A stretch of 64,000 nt of DNA from Veillonella parvula (GTDB lineage Bacteria; Bacillota; Negativicutes; Veillonellales; Veillonellaceae). This document shows, piece by piece, positions 50,264-59,801 of the stretch. The translations under genes and the position numbers were made by a program. The stretch covers positions 496,001 to 560,000 of the forward strand of contig NZ_CP138632.1 of the NCBI RefSeq assembly GCF_036456085.1. The letters are read 5' to 3'. The notes beneath the pieces were generated by a model. That model did no database searches, was not told where the DNA came from, and saw only the letters and a list, made by a program, of their open reading frames with translations. How positions within the stretch are numbered: position 1 is the first letter of the stretch; every line of letters begins with the position of its first letter.

Positions 50264-51461
50264 CCTTGTGCGCCTCCTTTACCGTAGCAGTAATATAACC
50301 ATCAGCTAGTGTAACTCGTATATCGTCATTTGGTTGTAATTGGGCAACCGAAGTAATAGGTTTGTTATCATGCTCAACCTTTGCAAAACCTTTAATCATC
50401 ATTTGTAATGGATTTAGTGACTCTAACTGTTGTGCCAATAATGCTAAGCTATGTCTCTCTGCATTACATCGTTCTTTAGTTGCATTAGTTAGAGTTTGAG
50501 AAAGCTCTTGTAAGTGTGATTTTTGCTTATGTAAAAATTGCAGAGCTGGAATGCCAAGTTTTCGATTAAAGAGCAATGTTAAATCTGTACGTTTTTGTTG
50601 TAGTGTATAGCGTATATATTCGTGTAAATACTCTTCTTTTTCTGTCAACTGATCTTGTAATATAGTAATTGGAAGTACTGCCATTTCTGCAGCATGGCTA
50701 GGCGTAGCACCACGTACATCAGCTACATAATCACATAAGGTGTAATCTGTTTCATGACCTACCGCCGAAATAATCGGTGTATGAGCATTATAAATTGCCT
50801 CTACAACAGCTCTATCATTGAAACACCACAAGTCCTCCATAGATCCACCACCACGACCAACGATGATGACATCAATATCTGGATCAGCATCTGCCGTAGC
50901 AATTCCTTTTGCTATAATTGGGCCTGCGGTACTACCTTGTACAGGAACGGAAAACAATTTAAATTGAACTAGTGGATTGCGTTGTTTACTAACATGTAGA
51001 ATATCATGTAATACAGCACCAGATTGGGATGTAACAATACCAATGCAACTCGCCATATAGGGTAAACCTACTTTATGGCTATCATCAAAGTACCCCAAAG
51101 CAGTTAACTCTCGTTTTAGAGCGTCAAATTCGAGCTGTAACGGACTTTTAGCACCTATTTGCATATCTGATGCAATGAGATTTAAACGGCCCATTTTATT
51201 GTAAAAGTTAACAGATGCTTTTACAGTTACTAATAAACCATTTTGAATGGCATTAGCTAGTCCCTTTTGCATGACGGTACTAGACCACATTGTCACATCA
51301 ATAGCAGATTCCTCATCTTTTAAAGAAAAATACATATGACCACTGCTATGACGTTTTGCATTAATAATGGTACCACTTACATATACATTCTTTAATAGAT
51401 ATTCACAATCTAAGGTACGTTTTATGAGATTGTTTAATTGTGTAATGGTTAATACATTCAC
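50238..51461 (-). CDS. xseA: Exodeoxyribonuclease VII large subunit
   Basis: The catalytic subunit of ExoVII. The 407-residue protein has an OB domain (about 1-100, NVYVSGTIINAKRHSSGHMY) and the catalytic domain with ASCIGIVTSQSGAVLHDI, VDVIIVGRGGGSMEDLWCFN-type segment and AISAVGHETDYTLCDYVAD, followed by a coiled coil. The start is GTG 51461, after GAGGATAATC; no ATG fits better. It is three bases after the TsaD-like gene. All expected motifs are present. Confidence 0.95.
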   Translation of the reverse strand: MNVLTITQLNNLIKRTLDCEYLLKNVYVSGTIINAKRHSSGHMYFSLKDEESAIDVTMWSSTVMQKGLANAIQNGLLVTVKASVNFYNKMGRLNLIASDMQIGAKSPLQLEFDALKRELTALGYFDDSHKVGLPYMASCIGIVTSQSGAVLHDILHVSKQRNPLVQFKLFSVPVQGSTAGPIIAKGIATADADPDIDVIIVGRGGGSMEDLWCFNDRAVVEAIYNAHTPIISAVGHETDYTLCDYVADVRGATPSHAAEMAVLPITILQDQLTEKEEYLHEYIRYTLQQKRTDLTLLFNRKLGIPALQFLHKQKSHLQELSQTLTNATKERCNAERHSLALLAQQLESLNPLQMMIKGFAKVEHDNKPITSVAQLQPNDDIRVTLADGYITATVKEAHKDGRITKKL

Positions 51462-51463
51462 GA

Positions 51464-52417
51464 TTATCCTCTAGATTCTTGTAAATAAGCAGCACCAAAA
51501 GCATTACCTGTGGCATTATCAACAGAGAATTGTGGTTGCGCCACATGTAATTGGAGATGATTTCGTTTACAATAGGTTTCCATCCGCTTACGAAGTAAAC
51601 TATTACTCATCACACCACCTACAGCAATGAGTGCACGTACAGGTTTCTCTTTAGTATGATAAGTAATCATTTTTTCTAGAGCATTTCCAATGGAAGTAAA
51701 AACAGCTCTAGCTAACTTAGATTTATCTATATCACTCATAGCGTTATTTATACGCCGCATAGCAGCACTACAAGGACCGGCAAAGCTAATCCATCCGTCT
51801 TTTACAGATGATGGCAATGGTTCATATTCTGTAGTTTGTAATGCTAATGCCTCTAAATGTTTACCTGCAGGAAATGGTAAGCCCAACGCGACGCCTATGC
51901 GATCAACATATTGTCCCCCTTGTAAATCTCTAGAACCACCAACGATATGAGATTCAAAAATACCGTTTCCTTGATAATGGCAATATAATAGTTCTGTCGT
52001 GCCACCTGATAGATGTAATGCCAAAAATGGGTCATTAGGAATATTTTTTAAATCCCTCAAAGCAGCTAATATATGATTCTCTTGATGTGCAAAAATATGT
52101 AAAGGCACATTCATAAGATGACTCAAGGTTTGCCCCTGTCCTAACCCGACCATAAAGGCAGGCATATAAGAGCGTTCTTCACGGCGCGGAAAGCCACTAA
52201 CACCTATGCCGCTAATTGGTACCTGAGGCAACTCTGACATTAACTTAGGCAACGCCTTTGTATGCTGAAAGACCATATTTGATTGTTGTAGTCCTCGCTC
52301 ACCCAGTTTTACCTCTAAGATTTTACGTGCTTCCCCTACTATGTGAAAGTCGCTATCTACAATGGCACAACTTGTGGTGTAACAACTCGTATCAATGCCT
52401 AAGTAATATCGTTTCAT
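51464..52417 (-). CDS. TsaD/Kae1-like paralogue (M22 glycoprotease family)
   Basis: The 317-residue protein shares the ASKHA fold of TsaD: YYLGIDTSCYTTSCAIVD at the N terminus, the metal motif as HQENHILAAL (HxxxH), LHLSGGTTELL and GVALGLPFPAGKHLEALA. It diverges from true TsaD throughout, and some Firmicutes keep this paralogue between nusB and xseA beside the genuine tsaD elsewhere. Whether it modifies tRNA is not known. The start overlaps the nusB stop as TAATG. It could be mislabelled as tsaD; I would not use that name. Confidence 0.82.
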   Translation of the reverse strand: MKRYYLGIDTSCYTTSCAIVDSDFHIVGEARKILEVKLGERGLQQSNMVFQHTKALPKLMSELPQVPISGIGVSGFPRREERSYMPAFMVGLGQGQTLSHLMNVPLHIFAHQENHILAALRDLKNIPNDPFLALHLSGGTTELLYCHYQGNGIFESHIVGGSRDLQGGQYVDRIGVALGLPFPAGKHLEALALQTTEYEPLPSSVKDGWISFAGPCSAAMRRINNAMSDIDKSKLARAVFTSIGNALEKMITYHTKEKPVRALIAVGGVMSNSLLRKRMETYCKRNHLQLHVAQPQFSVDNATGNAFGAAYLQESRG

Positions 52418-52821
52418 TATTTACTCTTATTATATGCGTCTAAGATTGCATTAATTAATTTATAAGATGCATCAGAGCCAAACTCTTTAGCTAATTGAAT
52501 GGCTTCATTAATAGCAATAGATGGCTCTAAAGGTTCCACTTTATTGTTCATTTCCCAAACTGCAATACGTAAGATAGAACGATCCACCTTATCTAAATTT
52601 GCTACTTTACGAGATTTACAGAATGGCTGTAATGTAGCATCAATTGCTTCAACATTTGATAGTACACCCTCTATAATACTATTTGCATATGCCTTATCCA
52701 TTGCTTTATGAATGTTTCCTTCGGGAAATTGAACATCATTTTGATCAGTATGAAATTCATTGGCATATAACATTTGGAATGCGTATTGACGAGCCTCTCG
52801 CCGATTTCGCTTAGTTACCAT
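52417..52821 (-). CDS. nusB: Transcription antitermination factor NusB
   Basis: NusB, with S10, binds boxA RNA for antitermination in rRNA operons. The 134-residue all-helical protein has RREARQYAFQMLYANEF at the start and VDRSILRIAVWEM, then SIAINEAIQLAKEFG and FINAIL-type end KLINAILDAY. Length is normal. It overlaps the Asp23 gene upstream by 11 bases. The order Asp23-nusB is typical of Firmicutes. Confidence 0.95.
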   Translation of the reverse strand: MVTKRNRREARQYAFQMLYANEFHTDQNDVQFPEGNIHKAMDKAYANSIIEGVLSNVEAIDATLQPFCKSRKVANLDKVDRSILRIAVWEMNNKVEPLEPSIAINEAIQLAKEFGSDASYKLINAILDAYNKSK

Positions 52822-53206
52822 GTAAAACTGGCTCCTTTTCTTTTACAATACCTTCAATATGCACATCAACCTTAATATGATCAAGATCTAGCATATTTTT
52901 TAAGGTTTGTTTGATTTCTAATTGCAATTGTTTCGATAATTCAATGAGATTATATCCATACAATGCTTTAATATAAATATTAATTTCAATAAAACCTTTA
53001 CGATGCTTTACATTGATACCAGGTAAGCTACGCTGACCAAAAGCATGGGTAATACCCTCTACCAACTCATCGTAAAAGCGTGGGCTTAAAGAATGAATAC
53101 CAGGAATGGTTCCTAAAGTTTTTGTTGCTACATCAATGATGACAGAATCTGCAATATCAATGGTATCCGTGTCTAAACCATAATTTAATTGATTATCTGA
53201 ACTCAT
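52811..53206 (-). CDS. Asp23/Gls24 (YqhY/YloU-like) envelope-stress protein, copy 1
   Basis: The 131-residue protein has the Asp23 pattern: DSVIIDVATKTLGTIPGIHSL, GINVKHRKGFIEINIYIKALYGYN and a C-terminal VDVHIEGIV. Members attach near the membrane and influence lipid or wall homeostasis; YqhY in Bacillus, also next to nusB, affects fatty-acid synthesis regulation. The start ATG follows AGGAGGTATCTCT. A second copy lies 11 bases upstream, and the two differ throughout, so they are diverged paralogues. The partner is unknown. Confidence 0.85.
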   Translation of the reverse strand: MSSDNQLNYGLDTDTIDIADSVIIDVATKTLGTIPGIHSLSPRFYDELVEGITHAFGQRSLPGINVKHRKGFIEINIYIKALYGYNLIELSKQLQLEIKQTLKNMLDLDHIKVDVHIEGIVKEKEPVLHGN

Positions 53207-53217
53207 AGAGATACCTC

Positions 53218-53598
53218 CTATGGCTGTTGAGGTGTTACTAAATCATCAAAAATAATGTCTTGTACAACTACATCAATAGTTTGAACCTCAATTTCTGTAT
53301 AAGAGACTAAAGCAGTTTTAATGCGCTCTTGTAGACGTAAAACAACATCAGGAATACGATATCCATACTGAATGCACACATATAGTGTAACTGATATTGC
53401 TCCTTCATCGTTAAAGGATATCTTAACACCTTCATGATCGGATTTACGTCTAAAAAAAGTGTTAACGCCATCATTAAAGGTGGAACTCATATGATGAATT
53501 CCCTTTGTGTCAAGCGCTGTCATTGTTACAATTGTAGCATATACATCATCATTAATCTTAATCTTACCCGACTCTAGTTCAGTATTTTTCTTGGTCAT
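53218..53598 (-). CDS. Asp23/Gls24 envelope-stress protein, copy 2
   Basis: From ATG 53598 (after AAAGAGGCCAGT) it has 126 residues. It shows the same fold pattern as its neighbour: DDVYATIVTMTALDTKGIHHM, KISFNDEGAISVTLYVCIQYG and a C-terminal VQTIDVVVQDI. An upstream ATG at 53622 would add eight residues that overlap the terminator of efp and is less likely. Tandem Asp23 genes suggest a hetero-oligomer, which is inference. First gene of the Asp23-nusB-xse run. Confidence 0.82.
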   Translation of the reverse strand: MTKKNTELESGKIKINDDVYATIVTMTALDTKGIHHMSSTFNDGVNTFFRRKSDHEGVKISFNDEGAISVTLYVCIQYGYRIPDVVLRLQERIKTALVSYTEIEVQTIDVVVQDIIFDDLVTPQQP

Positions 53599-53611
53599 AC
53601 TGGCCTCTTTC

Positions 53612-53662
53612 AAAAAAAGCACCTGTCCCTATATATAATTACATAGACGACAAGTGCTTACA
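53612..53662 (-). terminator. Terminator after efp
   Basis: On the minus strand TAAGCACTTGTC and GACAGGTGCTT (one G-U) pair around a loop of about 22 bases, followed by seven T's. It separates efp from the Asp23 run. Confidence 0.8.
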
Positions 53663-53733
53663 GTGCAAATGTTACGATATATGGGGAATAAGATTCCTTG
53701 AAAAGATCTTGCCCCAATACATATCAATGAGTA

Positions 53734-54291
53734 TTAGGCACGTTCGATGTATTGTCCTGTACGAGTATCAATACGAAGTACATCATCTACTTCAATGAAG
53801 AGAGGTACTTTTACAGTGTAGCCTGTTTCTAATACGGCTGGTTTATTACCACCAGTTGCAGTATCGCCACGGATACCAGGATCTGTTTCAACTACGCGAA
53901 GTTCAACAGCTACAGGTAAATCAATACCGATTACGATACCTTGGAAGAACATGATGGATACTTCCATATTTTCAAGAAGGAAGTTTTTAGCATCACCTAA
54001 TTGTTCAAGGGTAAGTTCAACTTGATCATAAGTTTCGTTATCCATGAATGTATAAGAGCCATCAGATTCATATAAGTATTGCATACGACGACGATCAACA
54101 TGTGCTTTAGGCACTTTTTCACCTGCATTAAATGTACGCTCAACTACAGAACCAGTTTGCAAGTTTTTCATTTTAGTACGTACGAATGCAGCACCTTTAC
54201 CTGGTTTAACGTGTTGGAAATCAACTACTTGCCATACATTACCGTCAATTTCAACGGTTACACCTGGACGAAAATCATTACTGGAAATCAT
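53734..54291 (-). CDS. efp: Elongation factor P
   Basis: EF-P rescues ribosomes stalled at consecutive prolines. The 185-residue three-barrel protein starts [17 protein letters not shown] and has the modification loop [11 protein letters not shown], with the lysine at the tip, then the C-terminal signature around [19 protein letters not shown] lysine tip (not arginine) means lysylation or the 5-aminopentanol type, or none. The start follows AAGGAGAAGAGTTAG. It is 15 bases after the Xaa-Pro peptidase gene, a common pairing. Confidence 0.97.
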   Translation of the reverse strand: MISSNDFRPGVTVEIDGNVWQVVDFQHVKPGKGAAFVRTKMKNLQTGSVVERTFNAGEKVPKAHVDRRRMQYLYESDGSYTFMDNETYDQVELTLEQLGDAKNFLLENMEVSIMFFQGIVIGIDLPVAVELRVVETDPGIRGDTATGGNKPAVLETGYTVKVPLFIEVDDVLRIDTRTGQYIERA

Positions 54292-54306
54292 CTAACTCTT
54301 CTCCTT

Positions 54307-55380
54307 CTAAATACCTATTTCAATTAACTCTTTTGGACTATGTGTCAACACCTCATAGCCGTCAGATTTGACGATGACACTATCCTCTATTCTCAATCCG
54401 ATAGTACCTGTTATATAAATGCCAGGTTCTACCGTAATGATCATATTTTCTGTAAATACCGTATCGGATTTAGTATTGGCTACTGGTTCTTCGTGAATCT
54501 CAAGACCTACGCCATGTCCAGTACCATGATTAAATTCCTTGGTATATCCATGTTCTTTAATATAATCACGACAAACTGCATCAAGTTCTTTACCAGTAAT
54601 ACCAGCCCGAACTGCAGCTACGCCACGTTTTTGTGCTTCTAAAACTATACCATACAGCTTCTTTTGTAATTCAGAGGCAGGCCCCATTACAATAGTTCTA
54701 GTCATATCAGAATGATAACCCTTATATACTGCACCAAAGTCAAAGGTAACAAAATCACCTGCTTCAATGACCTTATCACTGGCTACACCATGAGGCATAC
54801 TAGAACGATTACCAGAAGCAACAATGGTTGCAAAGGAAGGTTCCTCTGATCCACGTTTTAACATTTCTGATTCTAATATAATGCGCGCTTCGTTTTCTGT
54901 CATCTCTACCTTTAGTTGTGGTAGCAAGGCAGCAAAAGCATCATCACCAATTTTAGCGGCTTTACGCAATAAGTCTAATTCGTCTTCACGCTTAACCGCA
55001 CGTAGTTTTGCAAAATTGATAGATGTAAAATTAAAGCGTTCATCTAATGTATCACATAAAGTTTCATACGTATCCACAGGCATTTGTTTGCCTTCTATAC
55101 CGAATAAACCTTCGTGAATATGATGTTCATTGAATATATCTACAAGAGTATCCATAACAGTTGTTTCATATTGAATAACTGTGTACCCTTCACATTGTTT
55201 TGTTGCTTGTTCAGTATATCTGAAATCAGTAATCATAAAGGCTTTATCTTGAGTAATGATAGCAAAGCCTGTAGTACCAGTAAAGCCTGCAAAATAATGT
55301 AGATTTATAGGGCTTATTAAAATGACGCCTGTTAATTCTTGCTCTTTAATATACTGTTGTAGCAGATTTAATCCATTCAT
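54307..55380 (-). CDS. Xaa-Pro aminopeptidase (M24B family)
   Basis: It removes N-terminal residues preceding proline. The 357-residue pita-bread enzyme has a creatinase N-terminal domain (about 1-130) and the catalytic domain with all five metal ligands: DFGAVYKGYHSDMTRT (two aspartates), GTGHGVGLEIHEEP (histidine), ITVEPGIYITG and RIEDSVIV (glutamates). Length fits the PepQ/YqhT group of Firmicutes, usually adjacent to efp as here. The start follows AGGAGCAAGATT. Both genes concern proline handling, though the link may be historical. Confidence 0.93.
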   Translation of the reverse strand: MNGLNLLQQYIKEQELTGVILISPINLHYFAGFTGTTGFAIITQDKAFMITDFRYTEQATKQCEGYTVIQYETTVMDTLVDIFNEHHIHEGLFGIEGKQMPVDTYETLCDTLDERFNFTSINFAKLRAVKREDELDLLRKAAKIGDDAFAALLPQLKVEMTENEARIILESEMLKRGSEEPSFATIVASGNRSSMPHGVASDKVIEAGDFVTFDFGAVYKGYHSDMTRTIVMGPASELQKKLYGIVLEAQKRGVAAVRAGITGKELDAVCRDYIKEHGYTKEFNHGTGHGVGLEIHEEPVANTKSDTVFTENMIITVEPGIYITGTIGLRIEDSVIVKSDGYEVLTHSPKELIEIGI

Positions 55381-55450
55381 AATCTTGCTCCTAGTCTATA
55401 AAGTACAATTAATCTTACCATAAAATACCTATATTGAATAGAATTTTATG

Positions 55451-56149
55451 CTATTTTTTAAAGCCCTCTATCTGTTCAACGGTCAATTCCATTGCAGAAC
55501 CAACCTCTTCAATGCCACTTAAATCAATATGACCAATCGTAAGACGTTTCAAATATGTTACAGTACCACCTGCAGCACCAATCATGCGCTTAACTTGATG
55601 ATACTTACCTTCTTCAATTGTTACATGTACTGAATGTAACGATACAAATTCAATTTCTGCCGGTTTACATTGCGTACCATCTCCAAGAAGAATTCCCTCT
55701 TTAATACGTTGTATACCTTCATCAGATAGCGTTCCTTCAAATTCTACGTAATAAACCTTAGGCACATGTTTATTACCATTGATGATAGAATGTCCCCACA
55801 CACCATCATTAGTTAATAGTAAAAGTCCTTCTGTATCCTTATCTAATCTGCCTACTGGAACTACTCCCATTTTTATGAATTCTGGAGGGAGTAAATCCAT
55901 AACAACAGGGTGACTAGAATCTTCTACGGCGGTAACATAGCCCTTTGGCTTATGAAATTTTACATAATATAGTTGAGTAGTACTAACAATCTTACCATCA
56001 ACAGCAACTATATCAACATCAATATCAATATGAGTATCTTTTTTCGTTGTTATACTACCATTGATGGTAACCCTTCTATCTTTTATGATTTGATGGACTT
56101 CTTTTCGACTACCATAAGCTTTATTGGCTAATAATTTATCTAGTCGCAT
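55451..56149 (-). CDS. rRNA pseudouridine synthase, RsuA/RluB family
   Basis: The 232-residue protein has an S4 RNA-binding domain (about 1-58, MRLDKLLANKAYGSRKEV) and the catalytic domain with the aspartate in VGRLDKDTEGLLLLTNDG, then KHVPKVYYVEFEG and KRMIGAAGG. It isomerises a uridine in rRNA. Close to RsuA (16S U516), but the site cannot be fixed from sequence. The TAATG overlap with the histidine phosphatase upstream shows cotranscription with the cobamide genes, with which it has no functional link I know. Confidence 0.88.
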   Translation of the reverse strand: MRLDKLLANKAYGSRKEVHQIIKDRRVTINGSITTKKDTHIDIDVDIVAVDGKIVSTTQLYYVKFHKPKGYVTAVEDSSHPVVMDLLPPEFIKMGVVPVGRLDKDTEGLLLLTNDGVWGHSIINGNKHVPKVYYVEFEGTLSDEGIQRIKEGILLGDGTQCKPAEIEFVSLHSVHVTIEEGKYHQVKRMIGAAGGTVTYLKRLTIGHIDLSGIEEVGSAMELTVEQIEGFKK

Positions 56150-56787
56150 TATGCATGACCTTGTAATACATCTACGTGTGCTGTATCATTGAGCAAGTTT
56201 AAAATATTATGATCAAATTCTCCCATGCCATTATAGAATATACGATTTATTGCTGTATTACCTTGACTAAAATTCCAACAATGACTAATGGAAATATCTA
56301 ATAATTTACACAATAATGTTCGTATAGTTCCACCATGACAAGCAATGAGAAGTGTTTCCTCCTCATTATTAACATTGATGAATTCCTCTAGACCTGCCCA
56401 TGCACGGTCTTGTAAATTCTTAAAGCTTTCACCATTAGGAACCTTAACTAGATGTGGTCGCAAATACATTTCATCTATCAAACCAGGCCAACGATCTTCG
56501 ATATCTGAAAATAACATAGCTTCCCAATCACCAAAATTAAGTTCTCGTAAGCGTTTATCTACCGTAATAGGAGTAGTACGTTCACCGCGAATGACTTCAG
56601 CTGTAACTAAAGCACGACTCAAATCACTAGATAATATGCGATCAAATTTAACATCTTTAAGAGCCTGACCACATGCCTTTGCTTGATTTAAACCATTTTC
56701 ATTAAGTGGAACATCTGTGATGCCTTGGTATTTTCCCATTTTGTTCCAATCAGTTTCACCATGGCGCACAATATACAATGTTTTCAT
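56149..56787 (-). CDS. cobC: Histidine phosphatase, probable alpha-ribazole phosphatase
   Basis: The 212-residue protein has the phosphohistidine motif LYIVRHGETDWN (about 4-15), DRILSSDLSRALVTAE, and the second histidine in IACHGGTIRTL. In cobamide synthesis CobC removes the phosphate from alpha-ribazole phosphate or from cobamide phosphate. Its place between rsuA-like and cobD, in the cob run, supports that role; alone it could be a phosphoglycerate mutase-like phosphatase. The start follows AGGAAGACT. It is seven bases after cobD. Confidence 0.8.
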   Translation of the reverse strand: MKTLYIVRHGETDWNKMGKYQGITDVPLNENGLNQAKACGQALKDVKFDRILSSDLSRALVTAEVIRGERTTPITVDKRLRELNFGDWEAMLFSDIEDRWPGLIDEMYLRPHLVKVPNGESFKNLQDRAWAGLEEFINVNNEEETLLIACHGGTIRTLLCKLLDISISHCWNFSQGNTAINRIFYNGMGEFDHNILNLLNDTAHVDVLQGHA

Positions 56788-56794
56788 AGTCTTC

Positions 56795-57925
56795 CTATAC
56801 TTTCAAAATATCTGTTAATTTTTCTACTAACTTAACATTAGTATCATGATCTTTTATTGCAACGCGAACCCATTGATTATTTAATCCCATATAAGAATCA
56901 CAGTTGCGAACAATCATATTATATTTTTTAAGCGCTTCATTAATCGACTCTGCTGTTATTCCTTCTTGTTCAATGTGGAACAATATAAAATTAGCTGAAG
57001 GCGGATATACAGTAATACCATTTATAGTATCTAATGAGTTATACATAAAAAGTTGCTCTTCATGTAATACTTGTTTTGTTCGTTTCACATACTCTACATC
57101 ATTCAAAGCCGCCTCTGTATAGGATTGAGCTAATGTGTTAACAGACCAAGTTGGAATAAAACTATTTAGTTGCTCAATGATAAGAGGATTGCTGAAAGCA
57201 GCACCAATTCGTAGCCCTGGCACGGCATAGAATTTTGTAAAAGAATGAACCACGATAATATTATCAAACTCGTTAACTAGGGAGCGCATGGAGTATTCAT
57301 TATCTTGTAATGTGTCGTTACCAACAAAATCGATAAAGGACTCATCTATAACAAGTAAACTATTAGCATCTTTCAGCATGCTTGCAATAGTACGAATATG
57401 GTTCTTATCAAGTAACGTACCATCTGGATTATTGGGATTACCTAGAAATACAATAATACGACCATCTTGCCCTTTTAACTCGGCTGCAAAAGTTTCTAAT
57501 GCTAAATAAGGAACCTCAAAATAAGGTTTTCCATGTTCATCTTCCCGTGGTCTATAATAAATATCGCGTACTGGAATTCTACTTGCTTCTAAAGCAGCTT
57601 TATATTCAGAAAAACCTGGTGCGGGAACAAAAGCGCCCGTATAGCCAGGTAACCGACAAATTGCATATAATAGCTCTGCCGCTCCATTGCCAACTACAAT
57701 TTGATTTTTATTCATACCATAGATATCAGCAATGGCATTTAATATATCATCATTTGTAGCATCCGGATAATGTGATATATATCGCAATTGAGGTTCTAAT
57801 GCAGATAAGCCACGTTGGCTAGGGCCTAGTGGATTGATATTAGCACTAAAGTCAATAACCTCATATGGTTCAATTCGTTGTTCATGGGCAAACTGAAAGA
57901 TATTGCCCCCATGTATTTTAGACAT
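56795..57925 (-). CDS. cobD: Threonine-phosphate decarboxylase
   Basis: It makes (R)-1-amino-2-propanol phosphate, the linker of cobamides, from L-threonine phosphate. The 376-residue PLP enzyme (class I/II aminotransferase fold) has FSANINPLGPS, the NPNNPDGTLL asparagine motif, VIDESFIDF and the PLP lysine in HSFTKFYAVPGLRIG. Histidinol-phosphate aminotransferase is the nearest alternative; the pduX neighbour, which makes the substrate, settles it. The start is ATG 57925 with a weak AGAAAGAGAA site, 24 bases after pduX. Confidence 0.9.
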   Translation of the reverse strand: MSKIHGGNIFQFAHEQRIEPYEVIDFSANINPLGPSQRGLSALEPQLRYISHYPDATNDDILNAIADIYGMNKNQIVVGNGAAELLYAICRLPGYTGAFVPAPGFSEYKAALEASRIPVRDIYYRPREDEHGKPYFEVPYLALETFAAELKGQDGRIIVFLGNPNNPDGTLLDKNHIRTIASMLKDANSLLVIDESFIDFVGNDTLQDNEYSMRSLVNEFDNIIVVHSFTKFYAVPGLRIGAAFSNPLIIEQLNSFIPTWSVNTLAQSYTEAALNDVEYVKRTKQVLHEEQLFMYNSLDTINGITVYPPSANFILFHIEQEGITAESINEALKKYNMIVRNCDSYMGLNNQWVRVAIKDHDTNVKLVEKLTDILKV

Positions 57926-57949
57926 ACTATTCTCTTTCTATGAAATACT

Positions 57950-58834
57950 TTATCGTTTGATATAAGTTAATCCTTCATTCGTAGTTTCAACCGTATCTAC
58001 ATAGGATAATTGTGGCAACTTACGCAAAATCTCATTCTTACAATCATTAATACGACCATAATCAACGGGGAATAATAGTCCCATAATGGTTCCGCTATGA
58101 GCGATGATTGTTCCTACACTATTATAAGAATTACCTACATCGTGAAAGTCATATAAATTAGGTTTATATAAAATACGCTGATTGCCAAAGGCACTCAATG
58201 TAGCAGCTTGGCCAATAAGCTTTATATCATGCGTTGTAAGCCCCTGTTTAAACAAATCAAAGGATTCTTGTATAATAGATTCTTTTTCTAAAATTTTATT
58301 TTGTAAATCTGCTTGTTTATTAAAGCTAACTGTATCAATGCTACCGCCTTCGTCAAAAACGAGGATTTTTAAAGGTGGGCACATACCTAATGGCTTAGAG
58401 ATAGTCCCTTTAATATAATCAAACTGAGTTACACCTTGATAAAAAGAGGCATCTGTAGGCTCTACAGATAGACAAATTTGCTCAAGTTCTTTTAATGATA
58501 AATCATAGTCCATGGCCAAAGCTGTAGCCATAGCTGTTACAGAAATATCTGCCGAACTTGAAGCCATGCCTTTTCCTTGTAGAATATCAGATCTTACATA
58601 CACAGGCGGGCAAATTTGATTTTTATTTTTTTGTTGGACCAACTCTTGTACTAATTTACGAGCTTGTGCAGACTTTGGTTGAAGTGCACAAAATTCTTTA
58701 GAAAAAGGTTGTATTACATTACTCAATGCATAGGAGTATCGATTAATTGGACATGTCACTAAAAATGACTGACCATCAATAGAACCTTGTAGAAATTCCC
58801 CACATGTACCTGGGGCTCTTACATAATAGGTCAC
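57950..58834 (-). CDS. pduX: L-threonine kinase
   Basis: It phosphorylates L-threonine for CobD. The 294-residue GHMP kinase has RAPGTCGEFLQGSIDGQ at the N terminus (typical PduX, not homoserine kinase), the ATP loop GKGMASSSADISVTAMA, and a C-terminal glycine-rich AHSGTIMGLLF. The start is GTG 58834 after AAAGGAGTTTAAT; an overlapping ATG is out of frame. A 73-base gap to cobS upstream has no terminator I can see. Salmonella pduX and cobD work as this pair. Confidence 0.9.
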   Translation of the reverse strand: MTYYVRAPGTCGEFLQGSIDGQSFLVTCPINRYSYALSNVIQPFSKEFCALQPKSAQARKLVQELVQQKNKNQICPPVYVRSDILQGKGMASSSADISVTAMATALAMDYDLSLKELEQICLSVEPTDASFYQGVTQFDYIKGTISKPLGMCPPLKILVFDEGGSIDTVSFNKQADLQNKILEKESIIQESFDLFKQGLTTHDIKLIGQAATLSAFGNQRILYKPNLYDFHDVGNSYNSVGTIIAHSGTIMGLLFPVDYGRINDCKNEILRKLPQLSYVDTVETTNEGLTYIKR

Positions 58835-58907
58835 ATTAAACTCCTTTCACATCAAATAAAGTATACGTTCTAAAAATATTAAAACTTTGAAAATCAAAAA
58901 TTTAGAG

Positions 58908-59801
58908 TTAGAACATAGTTGGATTATTAACTACCGTAGCTGATTGTATAGATACAATTATGCTATATACCAATATCAATAATACTTCAGTTACTTCCAC
59001 AACAAATCCATATGTATCACCAGTAGTGCCACCTAACGCTTTTACAATATAGCGGTTTAATAATCGGTTAATAATATACGTAATAATCATGCTAACAATA
59101 TTGATTTGGAAAATACCTATAGTAGCATATACTAACACACCTAATCCTACTAAATACCCTACATCAGGTGCTGAAAAAATTGCATAAGCACCATATAAAA
59201 GTGTATATAATACTAAACCGATTAATAGTAATAGAATAGGCATAAAGAACGTAGATATGGTGTTATAAGTAATAACATGTTTAGGTGCTAAATTAGCAAA
59301 TGCTGCCCCCATCCCCTGTTCTCTAGCATATGGATAGGATCGAATACTAAAAACCATAGACCAACGGCTCATTAAAGGCATCATAATGAGTGCCATAGGT
59401 ATAAATTCAGCCGATGGAATCGAAGCTAATAATTGCCATTTCAAAAGTGTAACAAATACAAAAGCAACAACTCCAAAGGAGCCTATACGACTATCTTTCA
59501 TGATTTCTAGTTTACGTTCTCTTTCACGGCCGGAAAACAAACCATCGCTTGTATCCATCAAACCATCAGCATGAAGGCCACCAGTTATTAAAAACTCAGC
59601 CACAACGATAATTAACATCAATGGCATAATCGGAATAAATGGCGATAATACGCCATATAATATAGCTAATATGAGACCAATAATAAGGCCCACATAAGGA
59701 AAGGCTACAACAGATTTACCAAAGTCCTCTACAGACCATTCAGTTTGATTTACAATTTTTAAACGCGTTAAAAATTGTAGTGCTATAAAAAAAGGTGTCA
59801 T
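58908..59801 (-). CDS. cobS: Cobalamin (5'-phosphate) synthase
   Basis: CobS joins the activated lower ligand riboside to adenosyl-GDP-cobinamide in the membrane. The 297-residue protein has about seven membrane segments and the catalytic motif GGLHADGLMDTSDGLFSG (acidic, metal-binding), then ERERKLEIMKDSRIGSFG. TGDTYGFVVEVTEV near the end is also conserved. Length is slightly above the usual 250 residues. It overlaps cbiB as TAATG. It would accept any lower ligand supplied, benzimidazole or phenolic. Confidence 0.94.
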   Translation of the reverse strand: MTPFFIALQFLTRLKIVNQTEWSVEDFGKSVVAFPYVGLIIGLILAILYGVLSPFIPIMPLMLIIVVAEFLITGGLHADGLMDTSDGLFSGRERERKLEIMKDSRIGSFGVVAFVFVTLLKWQLLASIPSAEFIPMALIMMPLMSRWSMVFSIRSYPYAREQGMGAAFANLAPKHVITYNTISTFFMPILLLLIGLVLYTLLYGAYAIFSAPDVGYLVGLGVLVYATIGIFQINIVSMIITYIINRLLNRYIVKALGGTTGDTYGFVVEVTEVLLILVYSIIVSIQSATVVNNPTMF

